The notes under the pieces are model-generated. The model worked only from the letters and a program-made list of their open reading frames with translations. It was not told the origin of the DNA and did no database searches. Below are positions 27,501-34,249 of a stretch of DNA of 64,000 bases, piece after piece (the stretch's first letter is position 1; every line of letters starts with the position of its first letter). Both the position numbers and the translations under genes were made by a program. This DNA comes from an uncultured Patescibacteria group bacterium (lineage in GTDB: Bacteria; Patescibacteriota; JACMRA01), in the NCBI GenBank assembly GCA_938041505.1, contig CALITC010000006.1:45153-109152 (forward strand), written 5' to 3'.

Positions 27501-27937
27501 GCGCGAGTATAGATTACTCCTGGAGATTTAACGATCTGACTTACAACAATCTTCTGGACACCATTGATAATAAAGTTACCTTTCTTCGTCATCATTGGTA
27601 CCTTACCTACAAATACACGTTGAGTTTTTTTCTCTTTGGTTACCAAGTTCTTCACGGTAACGTTGATGTAGAACGGAACAGCGTAGCTAGTAGAATCCAG
27701 TAAAGACTGGTATTCATTAACTTCCGTGTCAGTTTCCAAATAAAACTCAGGACCAAGATCCACCTTCCAACGGCCTCCTACTGTGTCCTCAATCGGACTA
27801 AATTCTGCCAAAATATTCTTCAAATCGTGCAACCAAAATTGCTTGTAAGACTCAACTTGCATGATGTTCAAGTTAGGCACAGGGAATTGCTGCTTCTTAA
27901 CGCCAAAGGTACTTCGTTCTAATGTTTGAATCGCCAT
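24533..27937 (-). CDS. rpoB: DNA-directed RNA polymerase subunit beta
   Basis: Catalytic-core subunit of RNA polymerase. The 1134 residues cover the usual domains. Examples are VSQIVKSPGVIYTR (fork loop), the rifampicin-cluster region SQLSRFMDQTNILSEMDQRQ then GPGGLTRERAGFDVRDVH, RLCPINTPEGPSFGLN, GYNFEDAVVLSERLV, KMAGRHGNKGVVS, and the C-terminal TGPYSLVTQQPLGG and RFGEMEVWALEAYGA. It is shorter than E. coli RpoB (1342) because lineage-specific insertions are missing. The C-terminal tail is short and acidic. rpoC, normally directly downstream, is absent. Confidence 0.98.
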   Translation of the reverse strand: MAIQTLERSTFGVKKQQFPVPNLNIMQVESYKQFWLHDLKNILAEFSPIEDTVGGRWKVDLGPEFYLETDTEVNEYQSLLDSTSYAVPFYINVTVKNLVTKEKKTQRVFVGKVPMMTKKGNFIINGVQKIVVSQIVKSPGVIYTRAMEKGRMLYNAKVIPGRGIWIDFSVAPDGAIYCRIDRKKKFPATQLLKLFEIANEDEIRALFNDVDTDKEHSYIDRTLEKDGTTSADEAVNSIYKKLRPGDIVSIEQGKKYLKGMFEDLAKYDFGGIGRYMFDKRLDFKSEPTEGLDYKKNIGIEEVIAVLTELIRMSVEKSDPDSIDSLSNRRVRGVGEWIGNTFKAGLSRVVKNTKDKMIVNEDTSFTPAQLVNMRPLAAMVEDFFNTSQLSRFMDQTNILSEMDQRQFMTCSGPGGLTRERAGFDVRDVHPSHYGRLCPINTPEGPSFGLNVHAAIYSRVNKLGFLETPYFTVKTEVSVNDKDLLTRVATEDIVHKGKKLYKSGQLMTKDVLEDLKSTDKKIMVKVKQFVSSELVWLAATDELKFIIGEHVSGLDEHGHFSQKTIGARKNGEPVQADVEDIELIDVASNQILSLSSCMVPFVAHTDGYRVLMGTNQQGQALPLVKPEQPIVATGFEQVAARDSGYVVYAEKEGEVVYADGHSVRVKYKGEKKEKVYTTLKFLPSNDHSTINQRVTVKPGEKLKKDDVIIEGFGVKNGEFAIGQNCRVAFLPFKGYNFEDAVVLSERLVQKDKFTSTHIYELVCDVHETRLGDEEITRDIPNVATDKLRNLDEDGIIRIGAYVESGDILVGKITPKGEVDLSPEDKLIRVLFGEYSRDVKDSSLYLEHGLSGKVISIRKFSRHGGDSLPSDVLHRVHIWLATTRKIKPGDKMAGRHGNKGVVSVVLPVEDMPYTADGEPVDIVLNPLGVVGRMNLGQLLETHLGLACAKQDMRAITQPLNEIPVDAIEQELQQAGYPAHGKLDLWDGQTGEKYDRPVTVGYLYYNKLHHLVDDKVHTRSTGPYSLVTQQPLGGRSHSGGQRFGEMEVWALEAYGAAYALQEMLTIKSDDVKGRDAAYESIIKERPITSPNLPGSFIVLANELTALGIKVNAAVDEADDNGYVDKKLALSVDEGNLDK

Positions 27938-27962
27938 AAATAGATGTATTTGATAACCCTAC

Positions 27963-27992
27963 AATATAAACTAAAAATCCGCATTTTGTCAA
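27963..27992 (-). promoter_or_regulatory. Promoter of rpoB
   Basis: On the minus strand TTGACA (27987-27992), an 18-base spacer and TATATT (27963-27968). The predicted start point is about 18 bases before the rpoB ATG. No rplJL-type leader is seen, so rpoB appears to be its own unit. Confidence 0.7.
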
Positions 27993-28206
27993 GAGCTATG
28001 AGGCAATTGAGCTTGGATGCAGCACTAGTCAGAATTTTGTCCGCGAAAGATATCTATCATATTTTTTATTTTTATAACATTTATATAATACTAAATTTGT
28101 ATTGTGTTGATTATTCAATAGATATATGTGAGATATTGTGAACTACTGTGAGATTAATATAATACGATATTTTACTAAGTGTAAAAACACCAGTATACTT
28201 AAACCC

Positions 28207-29157
28207 ATGTCAGTCTCAATAAACAAAAATACTATTAAAATCAATACTGAAATATCAGATCAAAACCTCACAAAGCACTTTGAATCAATCGAAGAATCTC
28301 TTGTCGATGACGAGTTGATACGGTTACTCAAACTTGGCCTACAAGTAAGCAAAAATGAGAAATTTGCGCAGTTTTTAGATGAAACTGAAGAAAGATTTAA
28401 AGAAGAGCATCCTCATATCTTCAAAATGTTTGAGCAAGTCGAGGGAGAAATGGAAGTGATTAGAGAGGAGCGGAAAAAGTCTGCAAAAGGAGGTCTGGAC
28501 TTAGAGGATGAGATCTTGAATCACCTAATTACTAATACACAGGCCTTGGGTGAATTTGAAAAAGTTGGAACAAAAGGTAACAAAAGTAAGAACAAAACAG
28601 GAGATATTCTAGTTACTTTTGACGATGAATCACAAACCGTGATTGAGATTAAATATGCAACAGGTTTCAAAGTTGGAGAAGTATATGTCAAAGAAAAAGC
28701 AGACAACGCCATCACTCAGATCATGGAGGCTAAACGTGAGTATGATTGTCAGTATGGCATACTCGCGTACGACATTTCCAAACCTCTCAAAGACGCTGGG
28801 GAATCTTGTATAATGTACAAACCTGGAATTGGGCTTATCGTCCAAGTCGATCGTGAGAACGGAGATTTTAAGTACCTCGAAATTGCATTGGATATAGTTC
28901 AGCAACTCAACGCACATAATACCAATCCAAATATTGAGGCAAAATATATCAATTTCTTCTGCAACATACTAGAAAAAGACCTTAAGTTCTTCGATGACAT
29001 TGCAAAATCCAACTCTACACTTAAAAAAGAATCTGACAAAATAGAAACTTCTATTCAGAAGCTTAAAGAGAGTTTTGCTATCAACCGGGAACACTTACAA
29101 AAGTACTTGGTAGGTGAAATTACTAATGAAGATGTCTTAGAGTATTTGGGGAAATAA
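28207..29157 (+). CDS. PD-(D/E)XK nuclease-like protein
   Basis: 316 residues from ATG 28207. The N-terminal half is helical and charged. The central part reads LDLEDEILNHLI, then KTGDILVTF and TVIEIKYATGF. The E...GD-x...E-I-K pattern matches a PD-(D/E)XK core, as found in restriction-like and repair nucleases. The C-terminal 100 residues are coiled-coil-like. Family assignment beyond the fold is not possible by eye. An in-frame start at 28138 would add 23 unlikely residues. Confidence 0.6.
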   Translation: MSVSINKNTIKINTEISDQNLTKHFESIEESLVDDELIRLLKLGLQVSKNEKFAQFLDETEERFKEEHPHIFKMFEQVEGEMEVIREERKKSAKGGLDLEDEILNHLITNTQALGEFEKVGTKGNKSKNKTGDILVTFDDESQTVIEIKYATGFKVGEVYVKEKADNAITQIMEAKREYDCQYGILAYDISKPLKDAGESCIMYKPGIGLIVQVDRENGDFKYLEIALDIVQQLNAHNTNPNIEAKYINFFCNILEKDLKFFDDIAKSNSTLKKESDKIETSIQKLKESFAINREHLQKYLVGEITNEDVLEYLGK

Positions 29158-29236
29158 ATTTCAACATAGGGTATCTATACATATACCCTACCAATAGCTC
29201 TGCCTATTTTCTTACGTATTCATTGAACAAATATTA

Positions 29237-29265
29237 TTGACATTTAGTATATTATTTGCTATAAT
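29237..29265 (+). promoter_or_regulatory. Perfect consensus sigma-70 promoter
   Basis: TTGACA (29237-29242), a 17-base spacer and TATAAT (29260-29265) match the ideal vegetative promoter. The start point is near 29272. It drives the orphan gene at 29299, which has GAGG about 9 bases before its ATG. Confidence 0.85.
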
Positions 29266-29277
29266 ACTGTAGCAAAT
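29254..29277. promoter_or_regulatory. Palindrome overlapping the -10 box, candidate operator
   Basis: Perfect 8-bp arms ATTTGCTA/TAGCAAAT separated by 8 bases, centred on the -10 and start point of the consensus promoter. A repressor bound here would block the polymerase. Confidence 0.5.
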
Positions 29278-29298
29278 TACCTTTCTGAGGATAAATTA

Positions 29299-30306
29299 AT
29301 GAACACAGCTGTCAATGCAGATTGTCTTTTTGACTCATATATTCGTCAATTTCGTTCTAGCAAACTAGCCTATTGGTTGGAAAATGGATTTCCGGATGAA
29401 ATTCGTTTACAACTAACACTATCGGGTATAGATTACGAGTCTTTTTTTGAATCACACTTAGCAAAAGCTAAAGTCCCTGAATGCAAAACTCAAACTAAGC
29501 CTAAGGTTAAGCCTGCCACAGAGCTTCGCCTCAAATTATTGATAATCTACAAGATTTCCTTAATTGACTTAGATGTTGAATCTGTTTGTGACGGTGCAAA
29601 GCATCAATTATTTCAAGAAACTCTTGATTGTCATACTAATTCTTACAATCTTGATGGAATTATCGCTTTAAACCAAGGGTGTTATGAGTACTTTGAATTT
29701 AACTCTAACGCGCGAACTTTCTATTCTCTTATTTCAGATACAATGAGCGATTCTCAATTTCTTGAATCGCTTACAATCCTGAAATACGCTGCAGAATGCG
29801 CCGCTGAGAACTCGATATTAATTACTAATGTAGTTTTAGAAATTGCTCAGTACGTTGAGGAGATTACCAATAGTGGACTCTATTTAAACCTACATATGGC
29901 AAATATAAAGCATGATACCAACTCTTTCTCAAAAGTGTTGGCGGCGGATATGTATGAAAAGACTAAGTTTGAAAGAGTACAAAGCCACCATTTAATTGAA
30001 CTTCCTACTGATGGTCGGCTTAATTATTTTGCACACCATCATTTTATCCATCTATGCAATTGCTTACTAAGAAGAACAAATCGTGAAGGGAAAGCTATTA
30101 AAAATCTAATCAACGCACGCCGTTATAAGGTTTTAAAAGAATCTTCATGGTTGATACCACTTCTTTTTGACTCGAGTACACTTTTAGGATCCACTCTTAT
30201 GGGTGATGTTGAAAACATAAAATATGTCCTTACAAAGCGAAAGCCTTATCGTAAAAGTAAGCAAGAAATTAACGATCAGCTATTTGAATTAATTTCAATA
30301 TTTTAA
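29299..30306 (+). CDS. Hypothetical protein, 335 residues, under a consensus promoter
   Basis: No family is recognised. The predicted protein is soluble and alpha-helical. It has scattered Cys (CLFDSY, DGAKH, CAAEN) and a His-rich stretch in the second half (NYFAHHHFIHLCNCLLRR). The Lys/Arg-rich end is KRKPYRKSKQEI. There is no signal peptide. It has a perfect promoter with an overlapping palindrome and a terminator, so it is a self-contained, probably regulated, highly expressible unit. Confidence 0.65.
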   Translation: MNTAVNADCLFDSYIRQFRSSKLAYWLENGFPDEIRLQLTLSGIDYESFFESHLAKAKVPECKTQTKPKVKPATELRLKLLIIYKISLIDLDVESVCDGAKHQLFQETLDCHTNSYNLDGIIALNQGCYEYFEFNSNARTFYSLISDTMSDSQFLESLTILKYAAECAAENSILITNVVLEIAQYVEEITNSGLYLNLHMANIKHDTNSFSKVLAADMYEKTKFERVQSHHLIELPTDGRLNYFAHHHFIHLCNCLLRRTNREGKAIKNLINARRYKVLKESSWLIPLLFDSSTLLGSTLMGDVENIKYVLTKRKPYRKSKQEINDQLFELISIF

Positions 30307-30319
30307 TCCTTTGTTATAT

Positions 30320-30349
30320 GCCACATGAAATTCATGTGGCTATTATTTT
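30320..30349 (+). terminator. Intrinsic terminator
   Basis: Perfect 9-bp arms GCCACATGA/TCATGTGGC with a 3-base loop, followed by TATTATTTT, just after the orphan gene. Confidence 0.78.
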
Positions 30350-30402
30350 GCCCCACCCTTAGTTATGAAATATCGTTGATATGGAATTGTACCCATCCTA
30401 TT

Positions 30403-30516
30403 GGAGGAAGTCGGTCAAGGCGTATTTTTCATGGCGCTTCGTTTCGTTCTACCACCCTTCTCCACACTATACGCCACCGCTTACGCTTGAAAAATAGCCT
30501 ATGACCGACTTCCTCC
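30403..30516. repeat. 114-bp inverted-repeat element
   Basis: The outer arms of 15 bp (GGAGGAAGTCGGTCA / TGACCGACTTCCTCC) are perfect. Inner arms of 9 bp (TATTTTTCA / TGAAAAATA) are also perfect, and TGGCG/CGCCA can extend the pairing. The central loop of about 56 bases is pyrimidine-rich. No reading frame is inside. It could be a miniature inverted-repeat mobile element or a structured RNA. Confidence 0.65.
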
Positions 30517-30575
30517 GTTTTGGTATTATATGAGTGTATTCTTATTGAATACATAACTTAATTATACACTTACAT

Positions 30576-30980
30576 ATGGGAGATACTAACAAATATGATA
30601 ACCTGCTTGGATTCTCCGCTGATTTTTTACAACTTGGCTGGTTGGATCTTAAGCTTTTATCGTGTCATTTGAAGGATAGTCGTGTTGATGTGAATGAATT
30701 TGCCTACTGGTGCGCTGACTATTGCGAAGATAAAGGAATAAAACCGTTTAGAATCGATCTGTGTGCCTTGCTTTTAGAGTATATCAAAGAACTGTCGACA
30801 AATGAACTTATGGAAAAGATTGTTGATGATCGCCTTGAGGAAGCACTCGACCGCGTTTGGGTGTATAATAATTATCTAGACTCTTGGTATAGAGACCAGC
30901 AAAAACTTCTAGATGTTCTTGAGAAACAGGATCAGAGCAACTGGTCACACACTTTGACTTGGTTTTATAACTACCTTTAA
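30576..30980 (+). CDS. Hypothetical protein, 134 residues
   Basis: An acidic, Tyr/Trp-rich helical protein with no known family (SADFLQLGWLDLKLLSCHL; KIVDDRLEEALDRVWVYNNY). The part from residue 79 on is duplicated in a broken copy at 36574-36714, which shows that the gene, or its parent, has been copied within the genome. The Cys/Trp pattern AYWCADYCEDKG may be structural. Confidence 0.6.
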   Translation: MGDTNKYDNLLGFSADFLQLGWLDLKLLSCHLKDSRVDVNEFAYWCADYCEDKGIKPFRIDLCALLLEYIKELSTNELMEKIVDDRLEEALDRVWVYNNYLDSWYRDQQKLLDVLEKQDQSNWSHTLTWFYNYL

Positions 30981-31178
30981 GCCTCTTGCGAGGCCACCCC
31001 CTATCCCGACACTACCCAGGCGCGCCTTCCGCTGGAAGCTTACCGTTTGAGCTAGTATCTCCCACCTTCTTCCCCCAAGGGACTACCCCCGTAAGTTATT
31101 ACCTGTGGTATATACTTGACCGTACTAAACAAATTTGGTCAGCTCTGTGTATAAACCTTATTAAAAATTTAACCATCT
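30981..31178. other. Short C-rich noncoding gap with small hairpins
   Basis: GCCTC-TTGC-GAGGC (30981-30994) and CTTCC-GCT-GGAAG (31026-31038) are perfect small hairpins in unusually C-rich sequence. There is no reading frame. The composition resembles the noncoding stretches at 1424-1761 and 13501-13925. Confidence 0.4.
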
Positions 31179-31766
31179 ATGCCCACTCCGCTACTATATC
31201 TCACCTCCAACCCTGGAAAGGTGGAAGAAGCCAATCGGCACTTTAGAGATAGATACGGTTTTGATATTGAGATTGTTAATCCTGAGTTTGAAATATTAGA
31301 GATCCAAGCATCAACGTGTGCTGAGGTAGCTAAATTTAGTGTTAAGTACGCAGCTGATAAACTTGGTAAAGCCTGTTTGAAATCAGACACTGGCGTATAT
31401 ATTGACGCTTTAGGTGGTTTACCTGGTCCATATAATGCGTACTTTGATAAGCAGATCGGAGTAGATAAGTTTTTAGAGATGTTTAAAGAACAAGAGAATA
31501 GAAAAGCTCGCTTAGAACATTCGTTTGCATTTTGCTATCCAGGAGAAGAACCTATTGTATTTTCTGGTGGCTCTACCGGTACAATTTCAAAAGATGCTAA
31601 AGGTACAAGGGGAAGATGGCATGACTTTTTCTTTGTACCTGATGGTGAGACAGAAACACTTTCAGAATTAAGAAGTAGAGATGAGATGTACGAGGCGACA
31701 TTCTGGGGTACTGCGATCGATGATTTTGCATCGTGGTATATGGAAAATGTGTTAAAAAGAGGGTGA
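31179..31766 (+). CDS. rdgB: Non-canonical purine NTP pyrophosphatase (RdgB/HAM1)
   Basis: Hydrolyses dITP, ITP and XTP to monophosphates, keeping damaged purines out of DNA and RNA. LLYLTSNPGKVEEANRHF at the N-terminus (SNPGK binding the triphosphate), then CLKSDTGVYIDALGGLPGPY (SDTGxxxxALxGxPGxY), then ATFWGTAIDDFA are diagnostic. The 195-residue length is normal. It is first of three nucleotide/triphosphate-acting genes in a row. The gene ends in TGA. Confidence 0.93.
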   Translation: MPTPLLYLTSNPGKVEEANRHFRDRYGFDIEIVNPEFEILEIQASTCAEVAKFSVKYAADKLGKACLKSDTGVYIDALGGLPGPYNAYFDKQIGVDKFLEMFKEQENRKARLEHSFAFCYPGEEPIVFSGGSTGTISKDAKGTRGRWHDFFFVPDGETETLSELRSRDEMYEATFWGTAIDDFASWYMENVLKRG

Positions 31767-31817
31767 TTTTAACACACGCAGCTTTGATAATTTTTTCTTT
31801 TAAAAAACCAATTTATT

Positions 31818-32360
31818 ATGCCTATCGAATATGAAGGGAAGTTATTACAATACCCTAGTAATCTGAAAAATATAATTAAAGATAACGGCGGTGTACAAGA
31901 ATATCCAGAAACTCTTTTTACTCGGGTTATGTTCGACAATAGCGACCTAAGATCTAAGCGATCGTGGATTAGGCTACGCACAGAAGAAAATGATCGAATC
32001 ACACTAACTCTAAAGAGGGTGAGCTCAAACTCAATTGAGGGGGTGAAAGAGTGGGAAGTTGAAGTAGACTCATTTAGCTCAGCTAAAGAACTTGTGGAAG
32101 AGATGGGGTTTAACTCCAGAAACTTTCAAGAGTCTAAGAGGGAGAGATGGAGCTTGGATGGGGTAACTATTGATTTTGATGAGTGGCCAAATTTCCCACC
32201 TTTTGTAGAAATTGAAGGAAATTCACGGGAGGATGTTGAACGGGTGATGAAGAAGTTAAAGATTCCATTTGATACACTTAACTTTGATAATATTGACATA
32301 CTATACAAAAACATTGGGGTCGATATCTATGATATAGATCAACTAAAGTTTGATGACTAG
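31818..32360 (+). CDS. CYTH domain protein (triphosphate tunnel enzyme)
   Basis: 180 residues. The CYTH signature is present: the opening IEYEGKL (ExExK-like), SWIRLRTEENDRITLTLKR, EWEVEVDSF, and TIDFDEWPNFPPFVEIEGNS. Such enzymes bind triphosphates in a beta tunnel and act as triphosphatases or class IV adenylate cyclases. Its place between RdgB and MazG suggests a triphosphatase role (inference). Confidence 0.87.
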   Translation: MPIEYEGKLLQYPSNLKNIIKDNGGVQEYPETLFTRVMFDNSDLRSKRSWIRLRTEENDRITLTLKRVSSNSIEGVKEWEVEVDSFSSAKELVEEMGFNSRNFQESKRERWSLDGVTIDFDEWPNFPPFVEIEGNSREDVERVMKKLKIPFDTLNFDNIDILYKNIGVDIYDIDQLKFDD

Positions 32361-32494
32361 TATTGCAATTTTAAAATCTATTTTAAGCCAGCATTAATTT
32401 ATACTAAGTAAGTATATAAACCCTGAAGACGCTCTAATGCTGTGCGATCAAAATTCTTGACGAACTTCAATATTATTGGTCAGTTAGTTGGTAT

Positions 32495-32812
32495 ATGCCA
32501 AACCTCAAGGAACAACCAACTTTAAAAGATATTCAAAAGTACGTCACTGAATTAGAGAAAGAACGCGGATTCACAAAAAATACAATTCTACAAAATTCGT
32601 TGATGCTAGGTGAAGAAATCGGCGAGTTATTTAAAGCGATTCGTAAAGCTGAGAAAATGAAAACAGACGATAACTCAAAAGTTCATCATATTGGTGAAGA
32701 AATGGCTGATGTGTTGATCTACCTGTGTTCAATCGCCAATAGATATAATATTAATATTGAACAAGCTTTTAGAAAAAAAGAAGAGGTCAATAAGTCTCGG
32801 AATTGGAAATAG
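32495..32812 (+). CDS. MazG-like nucleotide pyrophosphohydrolase
   Basis: 105 residues forming one all-alpha NTP-PPase module. The metal-binding motif reads LGEEIGELFKAIRKAE (ExxE) and then IGEEMADVLIYLCSIA (ExxD). It hydrolyses (d)NTPs to monophosphates and diphosphate. It forms a house-cleaning set with the RdgB and CYTH genes. Confidence 0.9.
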   Translation: MPNLKEQPTLKDIQKYVTELEKERGFTKNTILQNSLMLGEEIGELFKAIRKAEKMKTDDNSKVHHIGEEMADVLIYLCSIANRYNINIEQAFRKKEEVNKSRNWK

Positions 32813-32855
32813 TCTAAATAAAAAGCAACTAATCTAAGCTGCTTATAAACCAAAT

Positions 32856-33245
32856 TTATGCGCACTTAAAGTATTCTGTATTTAGTAGCGCCGCCTGTTC
32901 AGACTTATATTTAATATCAGGCAAACTATAGACTAAGGGTCTTAGTAGATCAGGGTCGTTCCTATTATCGAAATAGATTGTATATGGCAGGTTTTTTGTT
33001 ATACCGTATACCATCATCAATATAATCGGAATATGTAAATTAAGTTGGGGTAATACCATTATAACTATGTCTCCATCCCTTATATGGGGCCTAATTAATC
33101 TATAAATATTTCTCTCAGCATTTTTACTCCTTAAATCAGAACTTACATTAATATTCTTGAACCCTAAGTTATCGAGTGTAGCACTATTAATTTTAGAAAA
33201 ATTAATACCTATGTATGTATTTGGATCAATAGATCTCAGTTCCAT
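32856..33245 (-). CDS. Hypothetical protein divergent from the TOMM precursor
   Basis: 129 residues from ATG 33245, chosen because GGAGG lies 5 bases upstream (an upstream in-frame ATG at 33275 is less good). The layout is Rossmann-like: a short N-terminal strand, a Lys/Arg segment (SKNAERNIYRLIRPHI), then DGDIVIMVLPQLNLHIPIIL, then LPYTIYFDNRND. No family is recognised. It shares the 140-base intergenic region with the precursor, so it may belong to the cluster as an immunity or regulatory gene, or be unrelated. Confidence 0.55.
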   Translation of the reverse strand: MELRSIDPNTYIGINFSKINSATLDNLGFKNINVSSDLRSKNAERNIYRLIRPHIRDGDIVIMVLPQLNLHIPIILMMVYGITKNLPYTIYFDNRNDPDLLRPLVYSLPDIKYKSEQAALLNTEYFKCA

Positions 33246-33292
33246 TACAACCTCCAATAACGTTTGGTAGATCATACATCAAATAAACATAG

Positions 33293-33321
33293 TTGACAAG
33301 AGAAGTTCTTTATTTTAGGAT
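33293..33321 (+). promoter_or_regulatory. Promoter of the TOMM precursor gene
   Basis: Exact TTGACA (33293-33298), 17-base spacer, TAGGAT (33316-33321). The start point is near 33328, giving a leader of about 60 bases that ends in the ribosome site AGAGGTG (33374-33380). This favours the ATG at 33387 over the one at 33330, which would be leaderless. Confidence 0.75.
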
Positions 33322-33386
33322 GTTTTTCAATGCACCATACATGTGCAGTCAATTTATTTACACACTCATTTACAGAGGTGAATCGG

Positions 33387-33533
33387 ATGTTAAAAATTAA
33401 GTCAAAATTTCAACCCCGTAACGATCTTAAGTCACTTGGAGGCGGAAGCAATTCTGGCGGAGCCTGCGGTGGTGGATGCGGGCAAGGTTGCGGGCAAGGT
33501 TCAAGAATCTCATTGCCTAAATCAAAAAGCTAA
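33387..33533 (+). CDS. Precursor peptide of a thiazole/oxazole-modified peptide (microcin B17-like)
   Basis: 48 residues. The leader MLKIKSKFQPRNDLKSL (1-17) is basic. The core starts GGGSNSGGACGGGCGQGCGQ and ends GSRISLPKSKS. Heterocyclisable residues S23, C27, C31, C35 and S39 fall exactly every fourth position with Gly-rich triplets between, as in the Gly/Cys/Ser core of microcin B17 (McbA). The start is set by AGAGGTG six bases upstream. The gene has its own promoter and a strong terminator, and faces the SagB-YcaO fusion gene. The role as precursor is inferred from the core and context. Confidence 0.82.
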   Translation: MLKIKSKFQPRNDLKSLGGGSNSGGACGGGCGQGCGQGSRISLPKSKS

Positions 33534-33557
33534 ATCTAATTTTTAGCGCATAACAAA

Positions 33558-33589
33558 ATAGCTAGTACCCTACTAGCTATATTTTTTTT
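33558..33589 (+). terminator. Strong intrinsic terminator after the precursor
   Basis: Perfect 10-bp arms ATAGCTAGTA/TACTAGCTAT with loop CCC, then eight T. Its right arm overlaps the stop codon of the convergent metallopeptidase gene, so it separates the two opposing transcripts. Confidence 0.92.
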
Positions 33590-34185
33590 ACAAATTGTTT
33601 TAATTCCGGTTTAGATTTATCAAGACCATTATCGAAAAGTTTTTTCCAAGCATCCCCTATCTCACCTTGTTTATAATCCAACTCTCTTGCCATGACTGTT
33701 TTTGCCTTACTCACACCATACAAATCACTAACAATGTGAAAAGTAATAAATTGTACCAATATATGCTCTTTGAATTCGATACTTTTTTTTGGAAATTTCT
33801 CGTCTAATATATTCCATTCTTTTGTTGAAACGGCGGATTCTTTGTTTTCTCCATTCATAAATATCATCAAATGAGAAAGTTCGTGGATTATTTTAGTTAC
33901 CACATGTTCAAAGTCTTCACTAACTGTGATTGTAGTAGGCATTGAAAAATTTAACTCTTGTTGCTGATATGAAATAAGGTATATATTCCATGTTTCAGGT
34001 AATACCATTCCAAAATTCTTCTTGAATAATGCAAACACCCTATCGTTATATTGATACCAAGAATTTATAATCCGTGGGACGTACGATATTCCATATTCAA
34101 TCTCTTCATCACTGATAGTATTGTCTCGTAATGCACCAAGAGACTTGTTATATATAGGGCTATAATAAAAATAAAGCTGAGTCAT
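33577..34185 (-). CDS. Small HExxH metallopeptidase-like protein of the TOMM cluster
   Basis: 202 residues from ATG 34185 (a TTG at 34206 is less likely). The zincin motif HELSH lies at 101-105 in VVTKIIHELSHLMIFMNG, with Glu/His candidates for a third metal ligand in KEHILVQFITFHIV. There is no signal peptide or membrane span, so it is cytosolic. It follows the SagB-YcaO fusion gene on the same strand. A role in removing the leader peptide or degrading precursor is a reasonable inference; in microcin B17 this job belongs to unrelated TldD/E. Confidence 0.7.
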   Translation of the reverse strand: MTQLYFYYSPIYNKSLGALRDNTISDEEIEYGISYVPRIINSWYQYNDRVFALFKKNFGMVLPETWNIYLISYQQQELNFSMPTTITVSEDFEHVVTKIIHELSHLMIFMNGENKESAVSTKEWNILDEKFPKKSIEFKEHILVQFITFHIVSDLYGVSKAKTVMARELDYKQGEIGDAWKKLFDNGLDKSKPELKQFVKKI

Positions 34186-34207
34186 GATTTTACGAGCATG
34201 GCACAAT

Positions 34208-34237
34208 AAAAAGAACGGGTCAATTAGACACGTTCTT
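34208..34237 (-). terminator. Terminator or attenuator between the fusion and peptidase genes
   Basis: On the minus strand arms AAGAACG/CGTTCTT (7 bp) with a 13-base loop are followed by TTTTT. It would lower expression of the peptidase relative to the modification enzyme. Confidence 0.6.
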
Positions 34238-34249
34238 GTAGTATAGTTT

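Noticed and set aside
24533..27937. Many open frames on the strand opposite rpoB
   Set aside because: They are shadows of the rpoB codons with no ribosome sites or domain character.
33330..33386. A longer precursor starting at ATG 33330
   Set aside because: The predicted transcription start is near 33328, so that ATG would be leaderless, while ATG 33387 has a good ribosome site (AGAGGTG) six bases upstream. The extra 19 residues also do not look like a leader peptide.
33477..33503. Short tandem repeats as a CRISPR or minisatellite
   Set aside because: Only two perfect 12-base units exist and they encode the precursor core. No CRISPR array was seen anywhere in the window.
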